From the NCBI RefSeq assembly GCF_913777995.1, contig NZ_CAJYVE010000026.1, forward strand, positions 1-64,000: a DNA stretch of 64,000 nt. Direction: 5' to 3'. Within the stretch, counting starts at the first letter, position 1. Each line of letters begins with the position of its first letter. Origin of the DNA: an uncultured Pseudomonas sp. GTDB lineage: Bacteria; Pseudomonadota; Gammaproteobacteria; Pseudomonadales; Pseudomonadaceae. The notes under the pieces were generated by a model. That model made no database searches and had not been told where the DNA came from. It saw only the letters and a list, made by a program, of their open reading frames with translations. This document shows, piece after piece, positions 40,643-50,158 of this stretch. The translations under genes and the position numbers were made by a program.

Positions 40643-42145
40643 TCAGCGGTCGAAACGTTCCGCCAGCTGACGCAGGGCCGCGATCTGCCCGTCGATGGCC
40701 TGGCTGATGCGCTGGCCCTCCACGGCCTTTGCCGCACTCAGGCTCGACAGCTCGGCCACCGCCATCACCTGGCGATTCAGGTCCTGGGCAACCTGGCCCT
40801 GCTGTTCCATGGCGCTGGCGATCTGTGCGCTGGTGTCGAAAATCTGCTCCAGGGCCCTGTTCACCCCTTCGAAGCTGTCATTCACCGAGCCCACCGCGAT
40901 ACGGCCCTGCTCGGCGAACACCTGTCCTTCACGGGTCAGCATCACCGCGCGCTCGGTATGCTGGCGGAAGTCCTGCAGCAGCGGCTGAATGTCCAGCGTG
41001 GCCTGTTGCGTGCGGCTGGCCAGCAGGCGTACTTCATCGGCCACCACGCTGAAGCCGCGCCCCGCTTCGCCAGCCCGCGCCGCCTCGATGGCCGCATTGA
41101 GCGCCAGCAGGTTGGTCTGCGCGGCGATCGAGCTGATGATGTCGGTCATGCTGCCGATCGCCTCGGTGGACGCGGCCATCTGCTCGGCGGCGCGGCTGAT
41201 GTCTGCCACTGCGGTGGCCAACCGCTGCATCGCTGCCAGGCTGCGCCCGGACAATTGCTGGCCCTGGCCGGACAACTGCAGGGCCTGCCGGGTGGCATCG
41301 GTGCTGTCATGCAGGTTGCGCGACACGTCCTGGATGGTCGCGGCCATCTCGGTGAGCGCCACCACGGACTGCTCCGACTCGGCGCGCTGGTGCGCCAGCC
41401 GCTGTGCTTCGGCCGCGATCAACGCCACCAGTTCGGTCATGTGCTGCTCGATTCGCGTACTGCCCAGGCCAATGCGCGCCAGCGCGGTCTGCAGGCGGGC
41501 CTCGGCGCTGAGCAAGGCCATGTCCAGGCTGGCATTGGCACCGGGGCCGCCATAGATCTGCGCCAGGGCATGGTCGGCATGCACCTTGGGGTGACGCTCC
41601 AGCAACTGGGCAAGCTGCCGGTTTCGGTACCAAGCGTGGCCGGCCCAGCCTGCCAGCGCGGCGGCCAGGGCCAGCGACGCTTGCGGCCAGATGAATCCCA
41701 GCGCCAGCAACGCCGCCGCGCCGCTCAGCAGCGACGCGCCTCGGGCCAGCCAGGCGCCCTGCGGCCCGTGCAGGCGCCAACGGGCATACAGGCGCTGCGC
41801 GCGGCGGATCTGCTCGCTGCTGGCCGGAAGGTAAACGGCACCATAACCCTCCACGCCCGCAGCGCCATAGACCGGCTTGATGTACAGGTTCAGCCACACG
41901 GCCACGCCCTCCCGGCTGCGGTTGCATACCAGCCCCAGCCAGGGCCGCTGCTGCCCGAGGCGGCGCCACAGGCGGCTGAACAGCGCCGTCGGCATATCGG
42001 TATGCCGCAAGCGGCTGAACGGCTGCCCGGTCAATTCTTCGACCGAGTAGCCGTGCAGGCGAGCGAAGGCTTCACTGCACTGAAGGATGCAACCGGCGAG
42101 GTCGCTGCGGCAGACCAAGGCTGCCTCGATCGTGGAACCCTGCAT
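40643..42145 (-). CDS. PAS-containing methyl-accepting chemotaxis protein (Aer-like)
   Basis: The 500 residues comprise an N-terminal PAS domain ([21 protein letters not shown] to YLPAS, about 10-110), a membrane hairpin (about 130-175: [19 protein letters not shown] and [17 protein letters not shown]) and a cytoplasmic signalling region with the hairpin tip [20 protein letters not shown]. No periplasmic domain, so it senses an internal signal, as in Aer-type redox or energy taxis. ATG 42145 is preferred; a TTG at 42160 would add five residues. It faces no operon partner. Confidence 0.92.
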   Translation of the reverse strand: MQGSTIEAALVCRSDLAGCILQCSEAFARLHGYSVEELTGQPFSRLRHTDMPTALFSRLWRRLGQQRPWLGLVCNRSREGVAVWLNLYIKPVYGAAGVEGYGAVYLPASSEQIRRAQRLYARWRLHGPQGAWLARGASLLSGAAALLALGFIWPQASLALAAALAGWAGHAWYRNRQLAQLLERHPKVHADHALAQIYGGPGANASLDMALLSAEARLQTALARIGLGSTRIEQHMTELVALIAAEAQRLAHQRAESEQSVVALTEMAATIQDVSRNLHDSTDATRQALQLSGQGQQLSGRSLAAMQRLATAVADISRAAEQMAASTEAIGSMTDIISSIAAQTNLLALNAAIEAARAGEAGRGFSVVADEVRLLASRTQQATLDIQPLLQDFRQHTERAVMLTREGQVFAEQGRIAVGSVNDSFEGVNRALEQIFDTSAQIASAMEQQGQVAQDLNRQVMAVAELSSLSAAKAVEGQRISQAIDGQIAALRQLAERFDR

Positions 42146-42159
42146 AACCTGCACCCGCA

Positions 42160-42186
42160 AGAAAGAAGGCCTGCCCGCAGGCAGGC
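42160..42186 (-). terminator. Rho-independent terminator of the indole operon
   Basis: On the minus strand GCCTGCC-TGCG-GGCAGGC (42186-42169) is followed by the T-rich tail CTTCTTTCTT. It begins 7 bases after the MetA/SphA gene stop and should end the minus-strand operon that starts near 47100. Confidence 0.8.
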
Positions 42187-42192
42187 AGAAGA

Positions 42193-43131
42193 TCAGAAGT
42201 GATGGACGTAGCGCACCTGAAGCCGGCTGCCCTCTGGACGGTTCTCGACGTCCTGTTCGAAATAGGCATTGGCGAACAGGTGGTCATGGGGCGAGAAGCT
42301 GTACATCACCCCTGGCCCGATGGCCCAGACCTTTTCCCGGCGCCCCGCGACGTCGTGACCGTCGAAGCGCGTGTCGCTGATCTGCTTGAGCCAGTAGCCG
42401 TTGATGCCCAGACGTAGGTGTTCGGTGACCGCGTATTCGGTCGTGAAGTTGGCATGCAGCGCCTGGCCAGCCTGTACGTCGTCGATATCGCCCAGAGAGC
42501 GCACCGGTTCGTCGTTCTTGCCGTTGTACAGATAGTGCGCGCGCACCGAGGCGGTCCATTTCGGCGTGAACCAGTAGGTGGCGGCCCAGTACGGGTTGAA
42601 CGACCAGGCATTGTTGCCCGGGTTGATGTCGCGATCGCGGTCATACTCGCCGGTGGGCAGGTTGACCTGCAGTTCGATGCGCTGCACGAAGCGTGGCCCG
42701 TCAGGGCCCATCACCGGGTCGAACTGGATGAACGGGCCGATCAGCAGGTCCCCCACCCCGCCCTGCCCCTTGAGCGCCAGGTTGTCCAGGCCATCATCGA
42801 CCTTCATGCGCGTCAGCACCGGCAGCACCATGTTCAATCCCAGGCTGCCATTGCCCAGACGCAGGTCCGACAGGTAGCTGAGCTGGGTCAGCCACAGCTG
42901 GTAGTCGATTTCATGCTTGGGCAGACCCAGGTCCTTGCCGTCCTGATCGCGCAGATGGTTGGCCGAGTAGTTCTGGAAATACTGCTGCAGGTACCAGCCA
43001 CCGCCGGCTGGCAGGCCGCCGTCCATGAAACTGGTCAGGCCCAGGTTGAGCGCCGGCAGGTCATAGGCTCCGGCCAGCGGTGCGCCGGCCAGGCCGGCGG
43101 TGAAGAGACAAGTGGAAAGCCGCTTTTTCAT
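42193..43131 (-). CDS. SphA/MetA-family outer membrane protein (phenol degradation 'meta' type)
   Basis: The 312 residues have a signal peptide ([22 protein letters not shown]) and a beta-barrel-like pattern ending in VRYVHHF (C-terminal aromatic). [29 protein letters not shown] and the [11 protein letters not shown]-like tail match the 'MetA phenol degradation' family, found with aromatic catabolic operons and thought to help uptake of hydrophobic substrates. It is the last gene of the indole-oxidation operon, before a terminator. Confidence 0.88.
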   Translation of the reverse strand: MKKRLSTCLFTAGLAGAPLAGAYDLPALNLGLTSFMDGGLPAGGGWYLQQYFQNYSANHLRDQDGKDLGLPKHEIDYQLWLTQLSYLSDLRLGNGSLGLNMVLPVLTRMKVDDGLDNLALKGQGGVGDLLIGPFIQFDPVMGPDGPRFVQRIELQVNLPTGEYDRDRDINPGNNAWSFNPYWAATYWFTPKWTASVRAHYLYNGKNDEPVRSLGDIDDVQAGQALHANFTTEYAVTEHLRLGINGYWLKQISDTRFDGHDVAGRREKVWAIGPGVMYSFSPHDHLFANAYFEQDVENRPEGSRLQVRYVHHF

Positions 43132-43170
43132 GTTTCGCGTCCCCGTTGCTGCAAGAAAGTGACGGCAGGC

Positions 43171-43701
43171 TTACTGGGCCAGGGCCGGATGCTGGGCGGC
43201 GATCCGGTAGCGGCCAGCGTGGAAGACCAGCGGTTCTGCGCCGCTGTATCGGTATTGCTCGATCTCGCCAATGAAGATCAGGTGGTCGCCGCCCTCGTAC
43301 TGGGTGACGTTGCGGCACACCAGGGCGGCAACCACGTCATCGAGCACCGGCATGTCGGCCTTGCCCAGGGCATAAGGCACACCCGCGAACTTGTCCGGGG
43401 CCGGGCGGGCGAACTGCCCGGAAATCTCATGCTGATGCGCACCCAGGATGTTGATCGCGAAATGGCTGGCACCGAGGAAATCGTTGAGGCTCATGGCCGA
43501 GCGAGCCAGGCTCCAGAGCACCAGCGGCGGGTCCAGGGACACCGACGAGAAGGAGTTGGCGGTCATGCCCACGTTGCGGCCATCGGCCGTGCGGGTGGTG
43601 ATCACGGTGACACCGGTGGCGAACTGGCCCAGCAGGTTGCGCAGTTCACGGGCGTCACGGTCCTGAACTTCGAACAGTTCGGCAGGGGTAGCGGAATTCA
43701 T
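43171..43701 (-). CDS. iifD: Flavin reductase partner of the indole monooxygenase
   Basis: The 176-residue flavin reductase (HpaC/StyB fold) contains LLGQFATGVTVITTR, GMTANSFSSVSLDPPLVLWSL-type flavin binding, and a C-terminal HAGRYR. It reduces FAD or FMN with NADH and passes it to the StyA-like monooxygenase encoded directly upstream. I start at MNSATPAEL; an eight-residue longer form exists. The iif name rests on gene order and type, so the symbol is provisional. Confidence 0.9.
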   Translation of the reverse strand: MNSATPAELFEVQDRDARELRNLLGQFATGVTVITTRTADGRNVGMTANSFSSVSLDPPLVLWSLARSAMSLNDFLGASHFAINILGAHQHEISGQFARPAPDKFAGVPYALGKADMPVLDDVVAALVCRNVTQYEGGDHLIFIGEIEQYRYSGAEPLVFHAGRYRIAAQHPALAQ

Positions 43702-43740
43702 GGTGTGGGGTACTCCGTCAGGCATCAGGTTGGCGTGGGG

Positions 43741-44979
43741 TCAGGCGGCCTGTTGGCTCATCTTCTGGATGAAGTGCTGGCACTGGCCGGCGTCGAACCA
43801 CCAGGGCGCGAACTGGCGCGGGTCATCGAAACCGTTGCTGATCGCGCTGGCCAGCGGCTGCGAGGCGCTGGCGGCACCCAGCAGTTGCAGCAGATGGGTC
43901 GCAGGCGGCTGCAGCAGCGTGTTGGTCCATTCCACGACATGACGGGCGTAGCTCCAGTACTGCTCGAAGGTCTGCTCCATCCACTGCGCCGTGAAAGGCC
44001 TTGCACCTTGGGCGAGAATGGCGTCGAGGTAGACCTTGCTGCATTTGGCCGCATTGTTGGCGCCCTGCCCGGTGATCGGGTCGTTGACCACCAGGGCATC
44101 GGCCATACCGAACACCGGGCGGCCCGAAGGCAGGGTCAGCACCGGCTTGCGAACCGTCGGGGTGAAGCGCCCGGAGAGGAATCCGTTGTCGTCGGTCAGG
44201 CTCAGGTCGCTGCAGCGCTCGGCTTCCCAAGGCAGGTAGCGGCGCACCAGTTCCTGGCTCTTGGCCAGATGCTGCTCGGGGCTGGTGATACCCTGCCAGC
44301 AGTCCAGCGGCCCACCCGGAATGCCTTCGAAGACCATGATTTCGCAGGGGCCATTGAGGGTCAGCGCCGGAAACACGAAATACTCGCCAACGCCTGGTAT
44401 CAGGTTGAAGGCCACCCGCGAATACGGCGACATGGGTCGCATGCCCTGCACGTAGGTCAATGACAGCGCGCGCTGCGGCGCGCTGTAGACACTGCGCTGC
44501 GCATCGCGGGCGAACTGGTTGACCACCTCGCCCTTGCCGGCGGCCAGCAGCACCAGCTCATGGCTGGCCGACAAGCCCTCCAGCTCGGCGATGCCGACGT
44601 CTTCGATGCGCAGCTCGCCGCCGCGCCGGGTGAACTCTTCCATCCACACCGGCATCTTCAGGCGCTGGTCCACCGACTGCGCGTAGCGCTCCAGCCGTGC
44701 GCTCCAGCTGAACAGCGACTGGCCCGGCACCTCGGGATTGACGACATTGAGGCCGATCCCTTCCACAGCCGGACACTGTTCTTCCCAGAAATTCAGCCCC
44801 TGGTCACGCTCGGTCTGCAGGGCGCTGTGGAACATGCACTGGCTGGACATCACCTTGCCGGCGCGAATCTGCTCACCGGTGCGGTTGGTCACCAGGGTGA
44901 CTTCGTAACCTTTGTCCAGCAGTCCCAAGCCCAATTGCAGACCGGCCTGGCCGGCTCCCACGATAGCGATACGACGCAT
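43741..44979 (-). CDS. iifC: Two-component styrene/indole monooxygenase, oxygenase subunit
   Basis: The 412-residue StyA-type FAD monooxygenase has an N-terminal GAGQAGLQLGLGLL Rossmann motif, a central substrate region and the conserved PSGRPVFGMADALVVNDPIT with GQGANNA. Such enzymes epoxidise styrene or indole using reduced flavin from a separate reductase. Here the neighbours (SDR, hydrolase-SnoaL protein, AraC regulator, flavin reductase) match the iif indole cluster of Acinetobacter rather than the styrene sty operon, which would carry styC and styD. The likely product is indole-2,3-dihydrodiol (inference from that cluster). Confidence 0.88.
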   Translation of the reverse strand: MRRIAIVGAGQAGLQLGLGLLDKGYEVTLVTNRTGEQIRAGKVMSSQCMFHSALQTERDQGLNFWEEQCPAVEGIGLNVVNPEVPGQSLFSWSARLERYAQSVDQRLKMPVWMEEFTRRGGELRIEDVGIAELEGLSASHELVLLAAGKGEVVNQFARDAQRSVYSAPQRALSLTYVQGMRPMSPYSRVAFNLIPGVGEYFVFPALTLNGPCEIMVFEGIPGGPLDCWQGITSPEQHLAKSQELVRRYLPWEAERCSDLSLTDDNGFLSGRFTPTVRKPVLTLPSGRPVFGMADALVVNDPITGQGANNAAKCSKVYLDAILAQGARPFTAQWMEQTFEQYWSYARHVVEWTNTLLQPPATHLLQLLGAASASQPLASAISNGFDDPRQFAPWWFDAGQCQHFIQKMSQQAA

Positions 44980-45046
44980 TTTTATTCTCCATTGGATCGA
45001 AGGATCGGCGCAGCGGTGGCGCCGAGAGGTTGAGGCGGCAGGTGCT

Positions 45047-45850
45047 TCAATCGGCCAGGCGGGGAATCGCCGGTCGGTTCTGCTCCGGCCCCATCACCGA
45101 ATAGCCACCGTCGACGGCATAGTCGGCGCCGGTGACGAAGCTGGCCGCCGGCGAACACAGGAAGGTCACCACGTTGGCCACTTCCTGCGGCTCGCCCAGG
45201 CGCCCCAGCAGGTGGTAATCGGCGGCTACCCGGTCAGCGCGGCCACGGTCGCCACCGCTGGCCTCGGCGATCACCCGCGACCAGGTCCAGCCCGGCGACA
45301 CCGAGTTGACCCGAATGCCGTCCGGGGCCAGGTCCATGGCCATGCTGCGAGTCAGTTGGGCGATGGCCGCCTTGGACACCGGATAGATCCAGCGCCCGGT
45401 CTGCGCGCAGCCAGCGGAAATCGAGGTGAAATTGACGATGGCTCCGCGGCGCTGCCTGAGGTCGTCGTGCAGCGCCTGGGCCAGCGCCACGGCCGACACC
45501 AGATTGATGTCCAGGGCGCGCAACCAGTCTACCCGCGACGAGGCGAAGCCATCGTCCAGGTAGGTACAGGCCAGGTTGATCAGCAGATCGACTGGCCCGA
45601 ATTGCCCGCGGATGCGCTGCAACACGGCGGCCAGTTGCTCGTCACGGGTGATGTCCAGCGCTTCGAAGCTGGCCTGGGAGCCAAGCAGCCTGGCGGCCTC
45701 TTCGCCGGCCTTGGCGTCGATGTCCAGCAGCACTACACGGGCGCCGGCGGCGATCAGGCCACTGGCTACGGCCATGCCGATCAGCGTGGCGCCGCCGCTG
45801 ACCAGCGCGAGCTTGCCGTGCAGGGCCTTGTCATTGATGAACGCGCTCAT
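45047..45850 (-). CDS. iifB: Short-chain dehydrogenase, probable indole-dihydrodiol dehydrogenase
   Basis: This 267-residue SDR has catalytic YPVSK and the upstream NFTSIS Ser. The glycine motif is unusual (SGGATLIG rather than TGxxxGIG) and the NNAG motif is NLAC. In the iif pathway this step oxidises indole-2,3-dihydrodiol to 3-hydroxyindolin-2-one; the assignment rests on context. It starts two bases after the iifA-like stop, so the two are coupled. Confidence 0.85.
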   Translation of the reverse strand: MSAFINDKALHGKLALVSGGATLIGMAVASGLIAAGARVVLLDIDAKAGEEAARLLGSQASFEALDITRDEQLAAVLQRIRGQFGPVDLLINLACTYLDDGFASSRVDWLRALDINLVSAVALAQALHDDLRQRRGAIVNFTSISAGCAQTGRWIYPVSKAAIAQLTRSMAMDLAPDGIRVNSVSPGWTWSRVIAEASGGDRGRADRVAADYHLLGRLGEPQEVANVVTFLCSPAASFVTGADYAVDGGYSVMGPEQNRPAIPRLAD

Positions 45851-45852
45851 GC

Positions 45853-47100
45853 TCAGGCCCCCGCACTGTCGGCCCAGTTGGGCATCAGGGTGTTGGACGG
45901 CAGGCTTTCGTCGCGCAGCTTGTCGGCCGTCTCGCGGCCGGCCACCGGCAACCCGGTCGGATCGAGCAAGCCAATCTGCACCAGCACACTGGCCTGGTCC
46001 CAGTAGATGTGTTCATGGCACAGCTTCGGCCCGCGGAAACGCACCACCCCCAGCATGGGGATCTCGACCTTGCGCCCCGTGGGCGGCACGCCGGGCAGCA
46101 GCCAGTCGATGACGCTGTCGTGGGTGAAGGTCATGATGAATTCATCGACGATCTGGGTTTGCCCCACGGTGCGCGAGATCGGCGTCAAAGCCATGTCGGC
46201 CGGGTTGCCGTGCACGAAGTGGTACTGGTAGAAGCGGCTGAGTTGAGCATGGCCGACGCCGCCGGTCATGGTCGGAATGTGATTGACGTAGGGTTCGGCG
46301 ACCATGGTCGCCATGGTGGCGGGTACGTCGCGGGTGTCGAACTCATGGCGAATGTGCTCTTCCCACAGCGCAGACAGGTCATAGTCGGGGCCGATGCTCA
46401 GGCGCAGCGCCGCGACACTGCGTTCATGGGCGATCTGCGCAGCGGCTTTGTCGTAGTGATGGCCGGCAGGCCGCGCAAAGGCATGGTCCACGCCGGGATA
46501 GGCATGCGTGGTCAGGCCCGGCACCTGCTGCGCGGCGCGTTCGATAGCGGCCTGGGCCTCGGGTGGGCAGAACTGGTCGTTACCGGCCAGATGCAGGACC
46601 AGGCGCCGACCCTGCAGCCCTTCCAGTTCCTGCAGGGCATTCTCGATGCCTACGCCGTAGTAGCCCACCGCGCACGCCACTTCAGGCAGACGGCAGGCGG
46701 CCAGGTAGGCCAGCTTGCCACCCAGGCAGTAACCCACCACGCCCTTGCCTCCCGGCGCGCATTCGGCCAGGCCGGTCAGGGTCGCCAGGCTGCTGGCGAT
46801 GTCGGCCACGCCCAGGTTCTCGTCATAGGCCTGGTACAGCGTGAAGGCCTTGGCGAAATCGGCCTCGGTATAGCCCAGCTCGATACCCGGTGCCTGGCGC
46901 CAATACAGGTCTGGCACCAGCACCGTATAGCCTTCTTCAGCGAGGTGGTCGGCCACCTCGCGCATCGCCGGGTTGACCCCGAAGATCTCCTGGCAAAGCA
47001 CCACGCCAGGCCCCTGCCCGCCGACGGCGGTGGCCAGGTAGGCCTGGAACTGTTCGCCCGAGGCGGCGGTGACCGGGATATAGCGACCTTTCATGAGCAT
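45853..47100 (-). CDS. iifA: Dienelactone-hydrolase/SnoaL fusion, probable 3-hydroxyindolin-2-one oxygenase
   Basis: The roughly 415 residues fuse a dienelactone-hydrolase domain (first 230; Cys nucleophile in VVGYCLGGKLAY, GNDQFCPP, GVDHAF) to a SnoaL/NTF2-like domain (about 245-380; ALWEEHIRHEFDTRDV, MTFTHDSVIDWLLPG). In Acinetobacter the iifA product is described as a cofactor-independent oxygenase giving anthranilate; whether it has this exact domain pair I recall only weakly. ATG 47100 has AGGA 7 bases upstream; ATG 47094 with GGAG is equally possible. First gene of the operon. Confidence 0.8.
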   Translation of the reverse strand: MLMKGRYIPVTAASGEQFQAYLATAVGGQGPGVVLCQEIFGVNPAMREVADHLAEEGYTVLVPDLYWRQAPGIELGYTEADFAKAFTLYQAYDENLGVADIASSLATLTGLAECAPGGKGVVGYCLGGKLAYLAACRLPEVACAVGYYGVGIENALQELEGLQGRRLVLHLAGNDQFCPPEAQAAIERAAQQVPGLTTHAYPGVDHAFARPAGHHYDKAAAQIAHERSVAALRLSIGPDYDLSALWEEHIRHEFDTRDVPATMATMVAEPYVNHIPTMTGGVGHAQLSRFYQYHFVHGNPADMALTPISRTVGQTQIVDEFIMTFTHDSVIDWLLPGVPPTGRKVEIPMLGVVRFRGPKLCHEHIYWDQASVLVQIGLLDPTGLPVAGRETADKLRDESLPSNTLMPNWADSAGA

Positions 47101-47387
47101 GTCTCCATCCTGCTGGGAAGTTGGAAACATTCTTGCGGCGCCTGGCGCCCGCTCACTATCCGCTCAGTGCAGGGTTGTCCGATCCGTGCATGAATCTGGC
47201 TATCGCGCTTTTTTCGAAAATTGGCGCAGCGATTGCTAGCTCTACAGGAAAGCCCCCTTGGAGGGGTCATAAGAAACAGCAGAGGCGCCCCACTATCCGC
47301 AGACTGCGAACGCTATCCGGATAGTGCGAAAGTCGGGTAACAGGACGGCGCACTCTGCTCGCAAACCGTGCGTGCGCGAGGTAGAAC
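47101..47387. promoter_or_regulatory. Divergent iifA/regulator promoter region with repeated CACTATCCG operators
   Basis: CACTATCCGCTCAGTGCAG lies at 47154-47172 and CACTATCCGCAGACTGCG at 47291-47308. A third copy is inverted, within CGCTATCCGGATAGTGCG at 47311-47328. The first is 54 bases before the iifA start and the other two lie 60-97 bases before the AraC-type gene. Spacing and form suit AraC-family half-sites, allowing activation of the operon and self-control of the regulator. Confidence 0.6.
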
Positions 47388-48440
47388 ATGAACGTCGAAA
47401 ACCGCCTGCCGGCCGGCAGCGACTGCTTTGCCCAGACCCGGCTGTTCACCCCCGAAAACCGCCTGTTCCTGCTCAACGATGCGGAAAGCATCCGGCACAA
47501 GGTCAGCGGCGTCTTCAAGGCCCACGAACTGCGCTCGGCGCGCGGCTCGCAGGCCATCAGTGCCTCGATGCACCACCTGCGGCGTGGCAGCCTGTCGCTG
47601 TCGCGCCTGGAGTACGGTGCAGCGGTGCTGATCGATCCCGGACGGCTGGAAGACTTCTTTCTGCTGCAGATGCCGATTCGCGGCAGCGCCGAGATCGACT
47701 GCGACGGCCAGACGTTCACTTCTTCGTCAGCCTGTGCCTCGCTGATCTCCCCGGACGCCCCGGTGCAGATGCGTTGGGCCGCCGATGCCCCACAACTGAC
47801 CCTGCGCCTGGAGCGCGCCGACCTGGAGCAGCATTGCCGCCAGCATCTGGGGCATGCTCTGGACAACCCATTGCGTTTCGCCGCCGCCGTGCAACTGGAC
47901 AACCCCGGCGGCCATTACATCCTGCAGCTGCTGACCACGCTGGTCGACGCGCTGAGCTGCGAAATGCACCCGATCCAGCAGCCGCTGGTGCTCAAGCAGT
48001 TCGAGTCGACGCTGTTCAACGCCCTGATCTACGGCCAGCCAAACAACCTGCGCCATCTGGATGCCGCCGCAGACCGGCGCAAGGTCTCGCCGTGGTTCGT
48101 CAAGCGCACCGAAGAGTACATCCAGGCCCACGCCAACGAACCGCTCAGCGTCGAACAGCTGGCCGAGTACGCCGAGGTGAGCGTACGCACCCTGTTCGCC
48201 GGCTTTCGCGAGTTCACCGGCACCAGCCCGATGGCCTACCTGCGCGATGTGCGCCTGGCGCATGTGCATGAGGAACTGTGCGCCAACCCTGGCGCGTCAG
48301 TGACCGACGTGGCGCTGAAATGGGGCTTTGCCCACCTGGGACGATTTTCCCAGGAATACCGCAAGCGCTATGGCGAACTGCCCTCGCGGACCCTGCGTTT
48401 TCGCGCCGCCGCCTTGGCGTCTGCCCAGGCGGCACGCTGA
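47388..48440 (+). CDS. iifR: AraC-family transcriptional regulator of the indole operon
   Basis: The 350 residues have an N-terminal AraC_binding_2-type sensor domain (1-220) and a C-terminal double helix-turn-helix (VEQLAEYAEVSVRTLFAGFR and VTDVALKWGFAHLGRFSQEY, HTH_18). It is divergent from iifABCD across 287 bases with repeated candidate operators, so it should activate the operon when indole or a derivative is present (inference). It is convergent with the azoreductase gene, 11 bases apart. Confidence 0.88.
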   Translation: MNVENRLPAGSDCFAQTRLFTPENRLFLLNDAESIRHKVSGVFKAHELRSARGSQAISASMHHLRRGSLSLSRLEYGAAVLIDPGRLEDFFLLQMPIRGSAEIDCDGQTFTSSSACASLISPDAPVQMRWAADAPQLTLRLERADLEQHCRQHLGHALDNPLRFAAAVQLDNPGGHYILQLLTTLVDALSCEMHPIQQPLVLKQFESTLFNALIYGQPNNLRHLDAAADRRKVSPWFVKRTEEYIQAHANEPLSVEQLAEYAEVSVRTLFAGFREFTGTSPMAYLRDVRLAHVHEELCANPGASVTDVALKWGFAHLGRFSQEYRKRYGELPSRTLRFRAAALASAQAAR

Positions 48441-48451
48441 GCCTGAGCGTG

Positions 48452-49072
48452 TCAGGCGCCTGCCAGCTCGTGCAGCTCAAGCCGCTGAATGTCCGCAGCG
48501 GCTGCCTGCAACGCCTGAGCGCGAGGTTGCTCACCATAAGCCAGGCCGTGGGCGCGGATGAACTGCACGTCGGTGATGCCCAGAAAGCCGAACAGCACCT
48601 TGAGCAGTTCCTCGTGCCCTACCCCTGTCGGCTGGCCGACATGCAGGCCACCGGCGGTAGACACGACAAAGACTTTCTTGCCGCCACACAAGCCTTGCGG
48701 GCCGGTCTCCGTGTAACGGAAGGTGGTCCCGGCGACGGCGATGCGGTCGTACCAGGCCTTGAGCTGACTGGGGATGGTGAAGTTGTACATCGGCGCGCCG
48801 ATGACCAGCAAATCGGCGCGCAGGAATTCATCTAGAATGGCGCTGTTGCCGAGCACTTCCTGCTGCTGCGCCGCACTGCGCTGCGCCTCGGGCGTGCCTG
48901 CGGCGGCCAGGCTGGCGGCCGAGAAGTGCCCCGGCTCGACGGCGGCCAGGTCACGATAGGTCACCTGGCTGGCGGGCGTGGCGGCGCGCAGCGCATTGAC
49001 GACCTGCTGGCTGAGCTCGCGCGAGACCGAGTGCTCGCCAAGGATGCTGGAATCGATATGCAGAATGTTCAT
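48452..49072 (-). CDS. azoR: FMN-dependent NADH:quinone/azo oxidoreductase
   Basis: The 206-residue flavodoxin-like protein has an N-terminal [20 protein letters not shown]-binding loop, then [19 protein letters not shown] and STAGGL, all typical of AzoR. It reduces quinones and azo compounds by two electrons. The upstream extension to 49138 is not needed; MNILH is the usual start. It lies 69 bases downstream of a LysR gene on the same strand, a common arrangement for quinone-responsive regulators. Confidence 0.93.
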   Translation of the reverse strand: MNILHIDSSILGEHSVSRELSQQVVNALRAATPASQVTYRDLAAVEPGHFSAASLAAAGTPEAQRSAAQQQEVLGNSAILDEFLRADLLVIGAPMYNFTIPSQLKAWYDRIAVAGTTFRYTETGPQGLCGGKKVFVVSTAGGLHVGQPTGVGHEELLKVLFGFLGITDVQFIRAHGLAYGEQPRAQALQAAAADIQRLELHELAGA

Positions 49073-49141
49073 GACGTCTCCTGAATGAAGGTCGCCCAGG
49101 GCGACAGATGGCGTCATCCTACAGACCGTCACAATCAATGA

Positions 49142-50086
49142 TTAGCTACGCAAAATGCGACGCACCGTTCCATTGGCAGAACAGTTTTCCTGGATCGACT
49201 CGAACTGCTCGGCGAACGCATCGAGCAGGCCGCGCACGGCCGGCAGCAGGCCCCGGCGCGACGCGAACACCGCGTGAACGATGCCGCAGGCCGGCGGGTG
49301 TTCGGGAAACAGCTCGACCAGACGGCCTTGCAGCAGATCCTGCTGGATCATCGCATCGGGCAGTTGCGCCACGCCCACTCCCGTCAGCGCGGCCTGGTGC
49401 AGCACATGCAGGTCGGAGCTGACCAGTCGCGGATCGTGACGCACCTCGCGATAGTGGTCGGCCGCCTCTCGCAGGCGCCAATGGTGCTCGTTGTTGGCTG
49501 CCGGCTGGGCCACACTGGGCAGCGCGGCCAAGCCGCTGATGCCGGCCCCTGCTTCAAGCCGCGCGGCCAGTTGCGGGTGAGCCACCAGGGTCTGCGCGCT
49601 GCGCCCCAGCACCTTGACCACCAGGCCGTCGTCTTCCAGCGGCGGAAACCGCACGCGCAAGGCAATATCGATGGGCTCGACCAACGGATCGACGCGACGA
49701 TTGCTGCTCTCCACATGAACCTGCACCTTGGGATAGGTGGCCATGTAGCGGGCAATCGCCTGGTTGATACCAATGCTGGCCAACAGCGGTGGACAACTGA
49801 TCGACACCTTGCCCTGAGGCTCGGCACGCGAGCGCAACATCGACTCTTCGGCCGCCTCGGCCTCCACCAGCATGGCCATGCAGTGTCCGTAGTAGGTGCG
49901 TCCGCTTTCGGTGACCGAGAACTTGCGCGTGGAACGCTGGATCAAGCGCACCCCCAGGCGCTCTTCAAGGCCACTGACGCGGCGACTGAGCCTCGATTTG
50001 GGGATGCCCAGCTTGCGGGCGGCCGGGGTGAAGCCCTGGCAATCCACCACCTGGACGAAGTAATAGAGGTCGTTGAGATCGAACAC
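49142..50086 (-). CDS. LysR-family transcriptional regulator
   Basis: The 314 residues have an N-terminal winged HTH (LNDLYYFVQVVDCQGFTPAA RKLGIPKSRLSRRVSGLE, written in two parts) and a periplasmic-binding-like effector domain (KVSISCPP to LLDAFAEQF). It probably controls the azoreductase gene downstream on the same strand. A hairpin separates it from pcaD upstream. Effector unknown. Confidence 0.92.
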   Translation of the reverse strand: MFDLNDLYYFVQVVDCQGFTPAARKLGIPKSRLSRRVSGLEERLGVRLIQRSTRKFSVTESGRTYYGHCMAMLVEAEAAEESMLRSRAEPQGKVSISCPPLLASIGINQAIARYMATYPKVQVHVESSNRRVDPLVEPIDIALRVRFPPLEDDGLVVKVLGRSAQTLVAHPQLAARLEAGAGISGLAALPSVAQPAANNEHHWRLREAADHYREVRHDPRLVSSDLHVLHQAALTGVGVAQLPDAMIQQDLLQGRLVELFPEHPPACGIVHAVFASRRGLLPAVRGLLDAFAEQFESIQENCSANGTVRRILRS

Positions 50087-50124
50087 CGGGCCACCTATGG
50101 ATCGAGCGAGGTGGCCAGTATGCC

Positions 50125-50154
50125 AGCGGGCCCGCCTTCAAAGGCAGGCCCGCT
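50125..50154 (-). terminator. Hairpin after pcaD
   Basis: AGCGGGCCCGCCTT (50125-50138) pairs with AAGGCAGGCCCGCT (50141-50154) with one mismatch and a 2-base loop. It lies 5 bases beyond the pcaD stop. No T tract follows, so termination may be inefficient or Rho-assisted. Confidence 0.6.
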
Positions 50155-50158
50155 ACGG

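Noticed and set aside
43741-44979. Styrene catabolic operon
   Set aside because: No styrene oxide isomerase or phenylacetaldehyde dehydrogenase gene nearby; the neighbours fit indole oxidation.
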